A stretch of 64,000 nt of DNA, taken from Lunularia cruciata. Taxonomy: Eukaryota > Streptophyta > Marchantiopsida > Lunulariales > Lunulariaceae. The DNA lies in assembly GCA_948567375.1 (NCBI GenBank), contig OX419761.1:55244501-55308500 (forward strand), given 5' to 3'. The notes under the pieces were generated by a model. That model made no database searches. It had not been told where the DNA came from and saw nothing but the letters and a program-made list of their open reading frames with translations. The position numbers and the translations under genes were made by a program. Positions 20,740-32,941 of the stretch are shown here, one piece after another; within the stretch, counting starts at the first letter, position 1, and every line of letters starts with the position of its first letter.

Positions 20740-23700
20740 TGTGGTGCCCACATTTTTTTTTTCAAAATAAAGAAGAAGTGTATAGAGAAGTCGAATTGTG
20801 CCTGTATGGCCAAAGAAGGCAAAGAAAAGAGTCTTCGGGAAGAAACCCAAGGTAAAGTGACTTTGGGTCATAAGGCAAAGTACTCCAAAATGCCCTGTCA
20901 GCATACAACCCGAAGTAAGGAATCTTTGTATCGGGGGGAGCTCAACCCAAGGCGAAGACAGTCTAACAACCTTTTTTCAGGGCAAGAAATTCAAGAAGGG
21001 ACCGTTCAAAACCGGTAGCCCATACGCGTGAAGTACAATTGACAGTGATAGGCGCATGCAAGAGGTTTGATTTCTTGGAAGAAACTTGAATTAAGGAGAG
21101 ACAAAGAAAGCACGACTCTATAAAAATCGGGCTAATGGAAAAGCAATGTCAAGCAATTTTCCTTTGCCGTTGAGAAGTCGTCCTGCAGGTGATCGTGGGA
21201 AGGGAAATAGAGTTGAAGATGTGCTAGTGTGTAGAGGAGAAGTTGAGAGAGTGAAACCGAGAGACATTGAGAAAGCAAGAGAGATGGGAGGAGGAAAGAA
21301 GAACTCCAAATTCACAGTGAGGAATCATGCAATTCAGAGGTTAGACGTGATTGCAAGAAGCAAAGTTTTGAGCCGACTTTGGATCACGTTCTTGGCATGG
21401 AACTGGAATATCAGTTTTCCAGGTTTCATGACATAGATAATCAAGAGCAAGTGTCTTGATGGCCCCAAGGAAGAAGGGAAGAGAGGAAATCCGGCTTGCT
21501 GGACAGAGTTGGATTGGAGATAACTGCTTGGGAGAGAAGTAGTCGCAGAGTAGGGTGCCACATTCTTGGGTAAGGTAGAAGTAGCAGAAGAGACTCAAGA
21601 AGTGAGAGATGCTTTCTCTTCAAAGAGAATGAAGAATGGGTATAAGGTTGAGAGTTACAAGGATCCAGTGAAGAGAGGGATTGTGAGTGCTCTCATGGCG
21701 ATCCTGAAGCCGGAGAGAACAACTTATGTGATGAAACACCAAGCGGTGTTCTTCCATAAGCTGTTTGCAAGAGAACCTATCAATTGGGCAAGGTGCTTCC
21801 ATGGGAGGACGAGACAAATGGTGTGGAATTTGCGGGATAAGTCGCCTCCACACTACATCATGCCATCTACAACACACTTCTACCTCATGTTGAATTTGCT
21901 CAATTTGGCAGAGCAAAATAGAATGGTGTCTTACTTCCATCCCGACCTGAGAAGAGAAGTCGACGTGGAGGAACAACAATACATTCTTCAAATCCGGAGC
22001 ATGGATGAGTACTACAAGAAGACGGGTAAGAGCGTGGAGATAGAAGCAAGTACTCCAAAGTCAAAGAAGTAGAGTCAGCAAGGAGAAGCTGAAGACAAGA
22101 CAAGACCTTGGAAGACCAGGAGAGGAAACCCAAGGAAAGGCATGGTGGTGATCGTGTCAGAAGACAAAGACTCGGAGGGCAAAGCCGAGTGCAAGTCCAA
22201 AGACTCGGATCGTGAGGAAGAACCGGAGCTTATGCTGCAAAGTGGAGATACAAGTAGCAACAGTGATGAAGGTGGAGAAATGACATCAGTACCAACTGCT
22301 GCTGCGGAAGAAGAAGAAGAAGTTTGGGTGGAGCTCAAGCCAAAAGATAATACAAAGTTAGAGGATGAGATACTTGAGCCCAGGGAGAAGAAGTTTGCAA
22401 TCCAGAGGGGAGTTTGTTCAAGGCGCAAGGCAAAGTGTGAAGTGGGTCCAAGTAAGGCAAAGGAAGAAGCAAATGCTAGCTCGGGAAGTGAGGCGTCAAT
22501 CCCAATACAAAGAATGCAAAGAAGGAGGCGAGTATCGGGTGAAGAAGAAGTAAGGAAGGAGATTGCTACGCAAGAGGAGGTAGTTACAAGTGATGGAGTG
22601 GAGTACTTGTGGGAGATCGTGTGTCCATTGTTGGTGAAATTGAAGCACAAGAAGAAGGAGATGCAGTTGACATGTCCGGAGGTGAAGACTGTTTTGTAGG
22701 TGTTAGTGAGATTAGAAGAAGAGAACTTAGAGTTGAAGAAGAGTATAACCCAAGGTGAGGAGGAAAGGGAAGTACTACAAGGGGAGGCAATAGTGCACAG
22801 TCAAGCAATTGAAGTCTTGAAGAGAGAGGTGATGTATGAAGAGGAACTTGTGAAGAAGAGTGACATAGCGAGGAAAAGACAAGTAGCAGAGTATGAGATC
22901 TTGAAGCAACAGTTTGCTGATTCAAGATTAGAAATAATCCATGTTATGGAGAGGGTAGCAACAAAGGAACAAGAGCTTGATAGAGTGATGGAGAGTGTAG
23001 AAGAGAAGAAACAACTGTGGCAGCGAGAGTTGGCAGTAAGATATCAAGAAGAAGAGAGATTACAAGAGTTACTTTGTAATCAAGATGAGAAGATTGAGCA
23101 GAAGGAGAAAGAGAAAGAAATGGTGAAAGCCGAGTTTGAGGCTGAATTGGCCATGTACAGAGAAGATTGGCTTGCAGATCGAGAACAAGAAAGGAAGATG
23201 AGATTGGAGCCATTGAAGGAGATTGTCCTCACAATGAATGCAATGTTAAGTACAGAGGTCAACATTTGGATTGAAGAGATGAGGAGGAGACAAGCAAAGG
23301 ACACTGATTTGAATGTATTGTTGATTAGTCTCAGGACTCGTGTAGATAGGAAAATATTAGAAGAAGATAATATTGCGATTAGATTAGACTTAGTGAAATT
23401 AGAGATAGATAGACTACGGAAAGACGTTAGAGCCAAACCCAAAGTCGATGAAGTAGGAGTGCAGATGTCTTCAAAGTTACCAGTGGAGACATTAGAGAAG
23501 AGTGGATTGGGAGATAAGGAGTTAGATAGATTACCCACTAGTGAAATGTCAGATCAAGAAAGAGAATTGTTGGATCTGGTAGCAGAAGTAGGAGATATGA
23601 AACCCGAGGATAGAGTAGTAGGAAGTAAAGCTACTTTGGGTTCGGGTTTGAAAGCAGAAGATGAGGTAGACATCGGATCGGATTAGTAACCGATTTGAGA

Positions 23701-24482
23701 TTTGAATAGGCAGATATGAAGAGGTGCATTGTCATTTCAGATCTACAGGTTTGTAGAGTCATTAGGAAGAGGTGCATTAGGAAGATAATTGTTGATTGCT
23801 TCATTATTTAAGAGTGACATTTGCAGTCAAATGTTGTTAAGTGCTCATAATTTTGAGAATAGATAAAGCAAAGTGCTGTGAAGCAGTGCTCGTCGCTTGA
23901 GCTTGATTCCGAGTATCAACTTTGCAATTGTGTTTGTGAGTGTGTGGAGAAATTCAAAGTGCAAGTCATTGTGCTTGTTGGATGTTGGATTCCGCAACCA
24001 TGATCTTTATTTTGTGTGTTTGATCCTGAGTGAAGTGCAATCAAAGCAATGCCTTGACAGATTTGAGAGGAATTATAGTGTTGGTAGTATTCTACATTTG
24101 TGAGTGTAGTGTGAAGTTGATGTGAAGCAATTTTGATTGTTGAAGTTGTGCCTTCAGTAGAGGGGTGGAACGCAATTTTGAGGCAAAGTCGTTTTGTAGT
24201 GAAGTGCCATTTTTGGGAGAGCCTAAATCATCACAATCAAGATTGTTTGGAAAGATTTGATGGAGTTGTGATTAAGGAGTATGGAATTTGTGACAAGACT
24301 GCAAATCAGTGCTTGTTACTCTCTTCTGGGTGTGGTTTCTACGTGAGAGAATAAAGAAGAACTCAAGAAGAACTAAAATTGTTACTTTGACTTTGTATTT
24401 GACCAATTCTGACTTGTATCTCTGCGGGAACAAACTTTACTTACCCAGTTACCGCAAAAGTGATATTTGCTGGGTTGTCACA
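20740..24482 (+). repeat. 3' LTR of element B (3,743 bp)
   Basis: Same termini as the 5' LTR, followed by GTGAC. It carries the best-preserved reading frame of the LTR gene. An AATAAA lies about 30 bases from its start (about 20,764). I see no other clear polyadenylation signal. Confidence 0.93.
21146..23686 (+). pseudogene. LTR-encoded coiled-coil protein, 3' LTR copy (frame intact except stops)
   Basis: From ATG 21,146 to TAG 23,684 the distance is 847 codons and the frame never shifts; only stop codons interrupt (21,434, about 21,522, about 21,551, 22,070 and 22,697). The longest open part, 22,700-23,686 (328 codons), covers the coiled coil (RLEEENLELKKSITQGEEE onward) and the conserved tail (KPEDRVVGSKATLGSGL, then EDEVDIGSD). 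Compared with the 5' LTR copy it lacks a 13-residue stretch (LHELKLLVQET region) near 23,275. The stop at 22,697 is shared with the 5' LTR at 12,783, while the solo LTR has CAG there; the other stops are private. Function unknown. Confidence 0.78.
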
Positions 24483-24487
24483 GTGAC

Positions 24488-25515
24488 TGCTTTCAAGATT
24501 CTAGATGCAGGTTACCATTGGAGAGGGATTTTCAAGGATTGTCTTTATTATTGCAAAACTTGTCATGTTTGTCAAGCTTTTGCTAGGAAGTCTACATCCA
24601 CTCCACCACTTAGATCAATTCCATTGCTAGGACCTTTTGAGAAGTGGGGAATTGATTTTGTAGGTCCTCTCAATAGAACCCCAAGGAACAATCGGTACAT
24701 TGTGGTAGTTACTGATTACCTTACCAAGTGGGTTGAGGCTAGACCATTGAGGGACAAGAATGAAGATGAAGTGGGTAGATTTCTTTATGAACGCATTATC
24801 ACTAGGTTTGGATGTCCTTTGGAGTTGGTTTTTGATAGAGGAGGAGAATTTACAGGAAGCATTACTACAGCCATGCTATGACATTTCTCTATCACACATA
24901 GAGTAACTACATCCTAAAGCCAAATTCCAATGGCTTGGCAGAGAGAACCAATCAGACCTTGTGCATGATGTTGGCCAAAGATGCAGAAATGGAAGGGGCT
25001 AAACATCATTGGGACAAAAGGATTCATGCAGTTTTGTGGGAGTATAGGACAACCATGAAGACTTCCACCAGATATTCTCCATTTCAATTGGTGTATGGTA
25101 TTGAGTCTACCTTACCTATTCACTTTGATCTTCCTACCTTCCAAAGCATTCATATGAGATTGAAAAAAGCACAAGGAGGTGACCAGAGAAGTCAAGGAAG
25201 GATCAACTCATGGAGTTGGAAGAGGCAAGAGCAGTTGCTATGGTTTGAGTGGAGCAAGCCCAAAGGAAACAAAAGGAGAGCTATGACAAGAGGCAAGGCA
25301 AGAAGAAGATGGAGCCTTTCAAGGAAGGTGATTGGGTAATTTTGTTTGATTCCATTCAATTCAAGAGAGTGCAAAAGAAGTTTTTGCCTAAGTACTTTGG
25401 ACCTTTCATAGTGGAGAAGGTGTGGAGCAATTACACCTATGATCTTAAGGAGTTGGGAGGAAGACACTTTGATAGGATTAACCATGATAAGTTGAAGATG
25501 TACCATAGAAGGTAG
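24488..25515 (+). pseudogene. integrase, remainder, element A2
   Basis: Continues the integrase broken at 10,818: AFKILDAGYHWRGIFKDC, zinc ligands CKTCHVC, core start FEKWGIDFVGPL with Asp, second motif LVFDRGGEF and third NGLAERTNQTL in another frame. The C-terminal region reads FLPKYFGPFIVEKVWSNYTY and ends at a stop at 25,513. A stop at 24,879-24,881 (AML, then TGA) and a frame change near 25,190 break it. The three catalytic acidic residues are all present, unlike in A1. Confidence 0.85.
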
Positions 25516-25550
25516 AGAGACCTTCACTTTGAGGACAAAGTGAAAACTTA

Positions 25551-25793
25551 GTCCGGGGGTAAATGTAACACCCATTTGTGCATGTGTGTGGTATTGGGAT
25601 ATTTAGCTTGGTATTACAAGTACTTAAGAGATATTATTTATATAGAGATAAAGGATGGTTCTATATTAGTCATGGTTAGCTAAAGTTAGTCATAGCTAAG
25701 ATAGAGGGGACCTTACTTTAGAGGAAGTAGAAAAGATGAGCACCACTATTTTGGATTTTAGTGTGTTGACTTGGTATTATTCCTAGGTGTTTG
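25551..25793 (+). repeat. polypurine tract and truncated 3' LTR of element A2
   Basis: GTCCGGGGGTAAA (25,551-25,563) is followed by LTR start TGTAACACCCATTTG at 25,564. Only the first 230 of 691 bp are present; at 25,794 the terminus of a B2 LTR (TGTGACAACG) begins. The break coincides exactly with the B2 LTR end, which looks like an integration point, but the expected duplication (GTTTG) is not at the other end of that LTR. Confidence 0.8.
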
Positions 25794-28700
25794 TGTGACA
25801 ACGCGGCAAATATCACTTTTGCGGTAATCGGGTAAGTAAAGTTTGTTCCCGTAGAGATACTATCCAGAATTGGTCAAATACAAAGTCAAAAGTCACAATG
25901 GCAGTTCTTCTTGATGGCTTCTTTAATCTCATAGGTAGAAACTAAACCCAGAAGAGAGTAACAAGCTCACAATCTTGACAACTTGTCACAAATACGCACA
26001 TATAATCACATCATAGTAAATTCTATCCAAACAACTCTTGATTGTGATGATTCAGACTCTCCCAAAGACGGCACTTCACTGCAAAGACCGATTTTGCCTC
26101 AGAATTGTGTTCCACTCCTCCACTGAAGGCACAACTTCCTTGATCAAAATTGCTTCACATCAACTTCGTGCTGCACTCACCAATGTAGAATACTAACAAC
26201 ACTACAATTCCTCTTTGACATGTCAAGGCATTGCTCCGATGCACTTCACTCAAGATCAAACACACAGAATGAAGATCAAGGCTGTAGATTTCAACATCCA
26301 CAAACACATTGACTTGCTCTTTGGAATTCTTCACACACTCACAAACACAAACACGAAATTGACAATCAAAATTAAGCTTAAGCAACGAGTACTAAAAACA
26401 ACACTTCGCTTTATCTATCTTCAGAAAGATGAATACTGAATAACATCATACTGCGAATGCTTCACTTAAATACTGAAGCAAACGACAGACTTGCCTACTT
26501 AGGCACCGCTTCCTTACATCTCTTCTTACCTATAGATCCCAAGGGACAATCTATCTCTTCATATCTGACTCTTCCTATCTCAAAATCAAATTCTATCCCG
26601 ATCCGATGTCTACCTCATCATCGGCTTCCAAACCCGATGATCTTCTTACTATTTCACCTTCTTTGGGTATGACTGATTCTACTAATTTCTTCACTAATTC
26701 TACAACTTCTTCACTACAATCTGCAATTGCGCTCCGGGTTACTCCATCTATTGCTTTATCTCCTGACCCACTCTACTCTAAAGTGTCACTTAGCAAGTCC
26801 GATGACACTTGAGTTCCTACATCTGCGACATTGGGTTTCTTATCCACTATCACACTAGTCCATAATTTCTCTAAATCTGAATTGACTAAATCTAGCCTAA
26901 GACTAACATTATTTTCTACCTCCAACATTTTCCTATCTACGCGTTCTCTCAACCGAATTAGCAAGGTATTCATATCCACGTCCTTGGCTCTTTGCTTCCA
27001 AGTCTCCTGTACAAGTAACTTCAACTCATGCAGACGAGCTTCTTCCAATCTTCCTTCAGCCTCCGTGCTTAAGAATGCTTGTAATTTCCCTGCAATGTCT
27101 CCTACTAATTCCGATGCATATCCCCAAGAATGTTCTACCTTCAACTCCTCCCGATACATCTGCAACTCATCTTTGTATTCTGCAGCGAGCATCTTCTTCT
27201 CCTCTGCATATTGCATCTTCTGCTGTTCCGCACTCTTGACAAGTTCTTGCAAACGCTCTTCTTCTTCTTGCCTGGAGAAAGAAAGAAAAGTAGTTCTTCT
27301 CTGCTGGGAAGAAAGAAAAGAACCGTTCTCTGCCTGTGTATTCTACCTTTCGTAAGCTTTTCCTTCTTCCTTTCTTCCTCCAATTCATTATGATACATCT
27401 AGAGCTCGTCTTCAAATTCAGCCTTCAATGCCTCCTTCTCCCTTTGATTCACATAGATTTTCTTTTTTGCTACTTGCCCAATCCTCACAACCAATCTTCT
27501 TCTCTACTACGCTCCACTAACTCTCATTGCGCTCCACTAACTCTCATTGCCAGGCTTGATCTTTCTCTATTGCCTTCTTCTTGAGACTCTCCAACTCTTG
27601 CTCCATCACCGCGGTAATTGCTTTTGAGTGAATGAACTCTACACGCACATTTGCAATTTCTCCTTTCAACTTTGCAACCAATGCGGTCATCTCCTTTGCC
27701 TCCTCATGACTCTTTACTCATTCCTCCCTTGTCACCTCAAAGTGCTTACTCCAAAGAACATCCTCAACCCAAAGTTCTTTGGCTTCCATCTCCACCCTTG
27801 TCAACTTACTTTGCAACAACAATGTTTTGGCACTCCAGGTCTTAACTACTGCCAATTCATCTGGCACCTCAAGATTGGCACTTACCATCTCCTGCTTCTT
27901 CTTTTGCAACATCCTTAACAACGAACATAGTACATTAGACAAATAGTCCACTCCTTTGCACTTTTCTTCATCGGCTCGGCCCTTAGGTTCTGACCACTCT
28001 TCCTCTTGCACCTTGCCCCGAAGTTGTGATCTTTGCACCTTCAAAGTTTCTTCTTGTGAACTTTCCTCTCCTTCTAGAGTAACTTTACTGGGCCTCACTT
28101 CAAATGCAATCATCACATTCTTACCCTTGGCAGTCCGGGGTTGTGCCATGACTTCCTCTCCCTTCTTCTTATCACTTCCTTGTTCAAGCATAGAAACTTT
28201 GGGACTCAACTTTCCTGCCTTGATCATTGGTTGTTGCGTTTGTTGAACCTTTGCTTTGCCTTTGCTATCACTGCTCAATTCTTCACTTCGTAGCGTGAAC
28301 TCCTCTTCTTCTCCTAACATTCCCACCTTCAATCCAGTCTCTCCCTCCGACTCTTCTTCTACTTCAAGCATGGCTCCCTTCGTCTTTACTACCACTCCTG
28401 TTGGGTTAAGCTTTGGCACCTTCTAGGGTTGGACTGTCACAACACAACTCATATGCTTGGCTTTCTTCTGGCCCTTGGAAGATCAATTGCAAAAATTTTC
28501 TCCTTCCCATTCTCCTTGTAGTACGCATCCCCATCTCGCACTCTCTCCATATAATATTGCTCATCTACATCTATTTCCTTTCGTTAATCCGGATGAAAGT
28601 GCAAACGCATTCTATTTTGTTCTTCTAAAGTCAGAAAATTCAACCCAAAATAAAAGTGTGCTTTGAATGGCACAAAGTAATGTGGTGGCATATCCATTTT

Positions 28701-29177
28701 CCATCCCAAAATCATCTGCTCCACTCTTTGATGCAGACATTTTGCCCAATCTATTGCCTCTCTTGCAAACATTTGGTGAAAGAACACCGCCTGTTGCATT
28801 GTAACATAAGTGGTTTGCTCTGGCTTGAACATTGCCATCATTGCACTTACTATCCCTCTCTGCTCAAGGTATTTATAATTTTCCACCTTATAACCATTCT
28901 TAGTGCAAGGTCAATTGAACAAATTCCTCACTTCAGCAGTCTCTTCTGAAGCATCACACTTTTGATAGAAGGTGGTACCTCCTACCGCTCCTGCTTCTTT
29001 TCCCAAAACTACTCTCCAATCCACCTCCGTCCATTGGGCAGGAGTCCCTCTCTTTTCCTTGTACTTTGGTCCATCCTTACAATTGCTTGTTACAATTTCT
29101 ACCATGAAACATGGAAAACAAAAGTTCCAATTCCAGGCCAGGAATGTGATACAAAGTCTTGTCAAGACTTTGATCTA

Positions 29178-32100
29178 TGTGGTACCCACATTTTTTGTTT
29201 TTTTTTAAATAGAGAGAAGAAGTATATAGAGAAGTTGGATTGTGCCTATATGGCCAAAGAAGGCAAAGAAAAGAGTCTTTGGGATGAAACCCGAGGTAAA
29301 GTGGCTTCGGGTTATAAGGCAAATTACTCAGACTTGCCCTGTCAGCATACAACCCAAAGTAAAAAGTCTTTGTATCAGGAGGAGCTCAACCCGAAGCAAA
29401 GATAGTGTAATAGCCTTTCTTTGGGGCGAGAAATTCAAGAAGGGATCGTTCAAAATTGGCAGCCATACGCATGAAGTACAATTGACAATGACAAGCACAT
29501 GCAAGAGGTGTGATTTCTTGGTAGAAACTCAAATTGAAGAGAGACAAAGAAGGCGTGACTCTATAAAAATCGGGCTAACGACAAAGCAATGTCAAGCAAT
29601 TTTCCTTTGCTGTTGAGAAGTCATCCTACAAGAGATTGTAGGAAGGGAAGTAGAGTTGACGACGCGCTAGTGTGTAGAGGAGAATTTGAGAGAGTTAAAC
29701 CGAGAGATAGTGAGGAAGCAGGAAAGATAGGAGGAGGAAAGAAGAACTCCAAATTTGTAGTGAGAAATCATGCGATTCAAAGGTTAGATGTGATCGCAAG
29801 AATTGAAGTCTTGAGCCGACCTTGGATCACATTCTTGGCATGGAACTGGAATGTAAGTATTCCAGTTTTCATGACCAAGATAATCAAGAGTAAGTGTTTT
29901 GATGGCTCCAAGGAAGAGGGGAAGAGAGGAAATCCTGCTCGCTAGATAGAGTCGGATTGGAGATTAGTGCTCAAAAGAGAGGCAGGCACAGAGCAAAGTG
30001 CCATGTTCTTGGGGAAGGGAGAAGTAGCCAAAGAAACCCAAGGAGTGAGGGATGCCTTCTCTTCAAAGAGAACAAAGAATGGGTATAAGGTTGAGAGTTA
30101 CAAAGATCCGGTGAAGAGATGGATCGTGAGTGCTCTCATGGCAATCCTGAAGCTGGAGAGAATGACTTATGTGATGAAACACCAAGCGGTGTTCTTCCAT
30201 AAGATGTTTGCAGGAGAACCTATCAACTAGGCGAGGTGCTTCCATGGGAGGATGAGATAGATGGTGTGGAATTTGCGAGATAAGTTGCCTCCACACTATA
30301 TTGTGCCATTTGCAGCACATTTCTACCTCGGGTTGAATTTGCTCAATTTGGTGGAGCGCAACAGAATGGTGCCTCACTTCCATCCTGACTTGAGAAGAGA
30401 AGTCGACGTGGAAGAGCAACAATACATTCTTCAAATCTAAAGCACGGATGAGTACTACATGCAGACGGGCAAGAGCGTAGAGGTAGAAGTGAGTACCCCA
30501 AAGTCAAAGAAGCGGAGTCAACAAGGAGAAGGTGAAGACGTGGAGAAGACAAGACCTCGGAAGATCAGGAGAGGAAACCCAAGGAAAGGCATAGTGGTGA
30601 TTGTGTCATCAGAGGAAGACTTGGAAGGCAAAGCCGAGTGCAAGTCTGAAGACTTGGAACACAAGGAGGAACCGGAGCTCACGCTGCAAAGTGGAGATAC
30701 GAGTAGCGATAGTGATGAAGGTGGGGAGATGACATTGGTACTTGCTGCTAAAGAAGAAGAAGTTTGGGTGGAGCTCGAGGAAGAAAATAACATGAAGTTG
30801 GAAGACAAGGTACCCGAGCCAGAGGAGAAGAAGATTAGGATCCAGAGGGGAGTTTGGTTGAGACAAAAGGCAAAGTGTGAAGCGGGTCCGAGTAAGGCAA
30901 GGGAAGAAGAGAAAGCTAGCTCGGGGAGTGAAGCGTCTATTTTGATACGACGACTGCAAAGAAGAAGGCAAGTATCAAGTGAAGAAGAGGTAAAGAAGGA
31001 GATCACTCCGTAGGTGGAAGTAGGTGTGAGTGATGGAGTGGAGTACCTACAAGAAATTGTGTGCCCATTGTTGGTGAAGTTGGAGCACAAGAAGAAGGAG
31101 ATGCAATCGATATGTCTGGAGGTGAAGACTGTGTTGCAGGTTTTGGCAAGACTGGAAGAAGAGAACTCGGAGTTGAAGAAGAGTATAACCCAAGGCGAGG
31201 AGCAAAAGGGAAGTACTGCAAGGGGATGTAGTAGTATAGGGTCCAGTTATTGAGGACTTGAAGAGAGAAGCAAGGTATTGAGAAGAACTTGTGAAGAAGA
31301 GTGACATAGCAAGGGAGAGACAAGTAGCAGAGTACAAAATCTTGAAGCAACAGTTTGCTAATTCCAGACTAGAAGTTATCCATACTATGGCAAGGGTAGC
31401 AGAGAAGGAACAAGAACTTGATAGAGTGATGGAGAGTGTAGAAGAGAAGAAGCAACTGTGGCAACGGGAGTTGACAATGAGATATAAGGAAGAAGAGCGA
31501 TTACAAGAGTTACTTCGTAATCAGGAGGAGAAGATTGTGCAAAAGGAGAAGGAGAAAGAAACTGTGAAAACTGAGTTCAAGGCAGAGTGGGCAATGTACA
31601 ATGAAGATTGGCTTGTAGATTTGGAGCGTGAAAGGAAGATGAGATTGGAGCCATTGAAGGAGATCGTAATCAAGATGAATGCGATGCTGAGTATAGAGGC
31701 CAGTATACATATTGAAGAGACAAGGCTGCACGAGTTGAAGTTGTTGGTGCAGGAGACAATGAGGAGATATGCAAAGGATACAAACTTGAATGCTTTATTA
31801 ATTAGTCTCAGAACTCGGGTAGATAGGAAGATATTGGAAGTCAAAGACAATATCACGATTAGATTAGATCTAGTGAAGTTAGAGATAGATAAACTTCAGA
31901 AAGACGTCAGAGCCAAACCCAAAGTAGATGAAGTAGGAGTGTAGATGTCTTTGAAGTTACCATTGGACACATTAGAGAAGAGTGGGTTAGCGGATAAGGA
32001 GTTAGATAGATTACCCACTAGTGAAATGTTAGATTTGGTAGAAGATGTAGGAATTATAAAACCCGAGGACAGAGTAGTAGGAAGTAAAGTTACTTTGGGT

Positions 32101-32941
32101 TTGGGTTTGAAAGCCAAAGAAGAAATAGACATTGGATCAGATTAGTAACCAATTTGAGATTTGAATAGGCAGATATGAAGAGGTGCATTGTCATTTTTGA
32201 TCTACAGGTTTGTAGAGTCGTAAGGAAGAGGTACATTAGGAAGATAATTGTCAATTGCTTCACTATTTAAGAGTGGCATTCGCAATATTATGTTGTTCAG
32301 TGCTCATAATTCTGAGAATGGATAAAGCAAAGTGCTATGAAGCAATGCTTGTCGCTTGAGCTTGATTCCAAGTATCAACTTTGTGATTGTGTTTGTGAGT
32401 GTGTGGAGAATTCAGAAGTGCAACTCAGTGGGCTTGTTGGATGTTGGATTCCGCAGCCTTGATATTCATTCTGTGTGTTTGATCTTGAGTGAAGTGCAAT
32501 CAAAGCAATGCCTTGACAGATCTAAGAGGAATTGTAGTGTTGGTAGTATTCTGCATTTGTGAGTGCAGTGTGAGGTTGATGTGAAGCAATTTTGATCAAG
32601 GAAGTTGTGCCTTCAATGGGGAGGTGGAACACAATTCTAAGGCAAAGTTGTTTTGCAATGAAGTGCCTTTTTTGAAAGAGCTTGAATCATCACAATCAAG
32701 ATTGTTTGGAAAGAATTGATGGAGTTGTGATTAAGGAGTGTGAATTTGTGACAAGATTGAGAATCAGTGCTTGTTACTCTCTTCTAGGTGAGGTTTCTAC
32801 CTGAGAGATTAAAGACGCAACCAAGAAGAACTATATTGTTACTATTTGACTTTGTATTTAGACATTTTTGACTCGTATCTCTACGGGAACACACTTTACT
32901 TACCTGATTACCGCAAAGGTGATATTTGTTGGGTTGTCACA
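29178..32941 (+). mobile_element. solo family B1 LTR inside B2 LTR copy b
   Basis: 3,764 bp, TGTGGTACCC to GGGTTGTCACA, with ATCTA at 29,173-29,177 and ATCTG at 32,942-32,946 (4 of 5 match). No internal sequence. Removing it joins the B2 LTR gene in frame (AQI to the following VL/TRLCITF region), which confirms the insertion point. Confidence 0.85.
29589..32145 (+). pseudogene. LTR-encoded coiled-coil protein, solo LTR copy
   Basis: ATG at 29,589 (MSSNFPLLLRSHP) to TAG at 32,143. One frame is kept from the start to about 31,250, then one frameshift, then another open stretch (31,291-31,944) with the coiled coil and LHELKLLVQET. The frame ends in the tail KPEDRVVGSKVTLGLGL. Stops lie at about 29,943, 30,228, 30,255, 30,438, 31,011 and 31,942. 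At the position of the amber codon shared by both LTRs of element B, this copy has CAG (31,136-31,138). The charged linker has small in-frame length differences (EEE runs) relative to B1. Confidence 0.72.

Larger units (their letters stand above)
10819..24482 (+). mobile_element. complete Ty3/gypsy element B with 3.7-3.8 kb LTRs
   Basis: 13.66 kb with two long LTRs (10,819-14,601 and 20,740-24,482), primer binding site, gag, protease, RT, RNase H, integrase and polypurine tract in gypsy order, and a perfect GTGAC duplication. It is the only B element here that keeps its internal region. Over one 100-bp stretch that I compared by eye (about 11,281-11,380 against 21,195-21,294) the LTRs differ at about 4 positions, so it is not very recent. 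Many stops in gag and pol indicate a dead copy. The LTR length is far above the few hundred bases common in gypsy elements, because each LTR carries a gene. Confidence 0.93.
6127..25793 (+). mobile_element. Ty3/gypsy LTR element A2 (plus strand), interrupted by element B
   Basis: Plus-strand counterpart of A1. Present are the upstream zinc-knuckle ORF, gag, protease, RT/RNase H, integrase, polypurine tract and the first 230 bp of the 3' LTR. The 5' LTR, primer binding site and about 600 bp of leader are missing, judged against A1. Element B sits inside the integrase zinc finger (10,819-24,482; duplication GTGAC). The 3' LTR ends where a B2 LTR begins at 25,794. Stops and frameshifts interrupt the coding regions. 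Confidence 0.85.
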
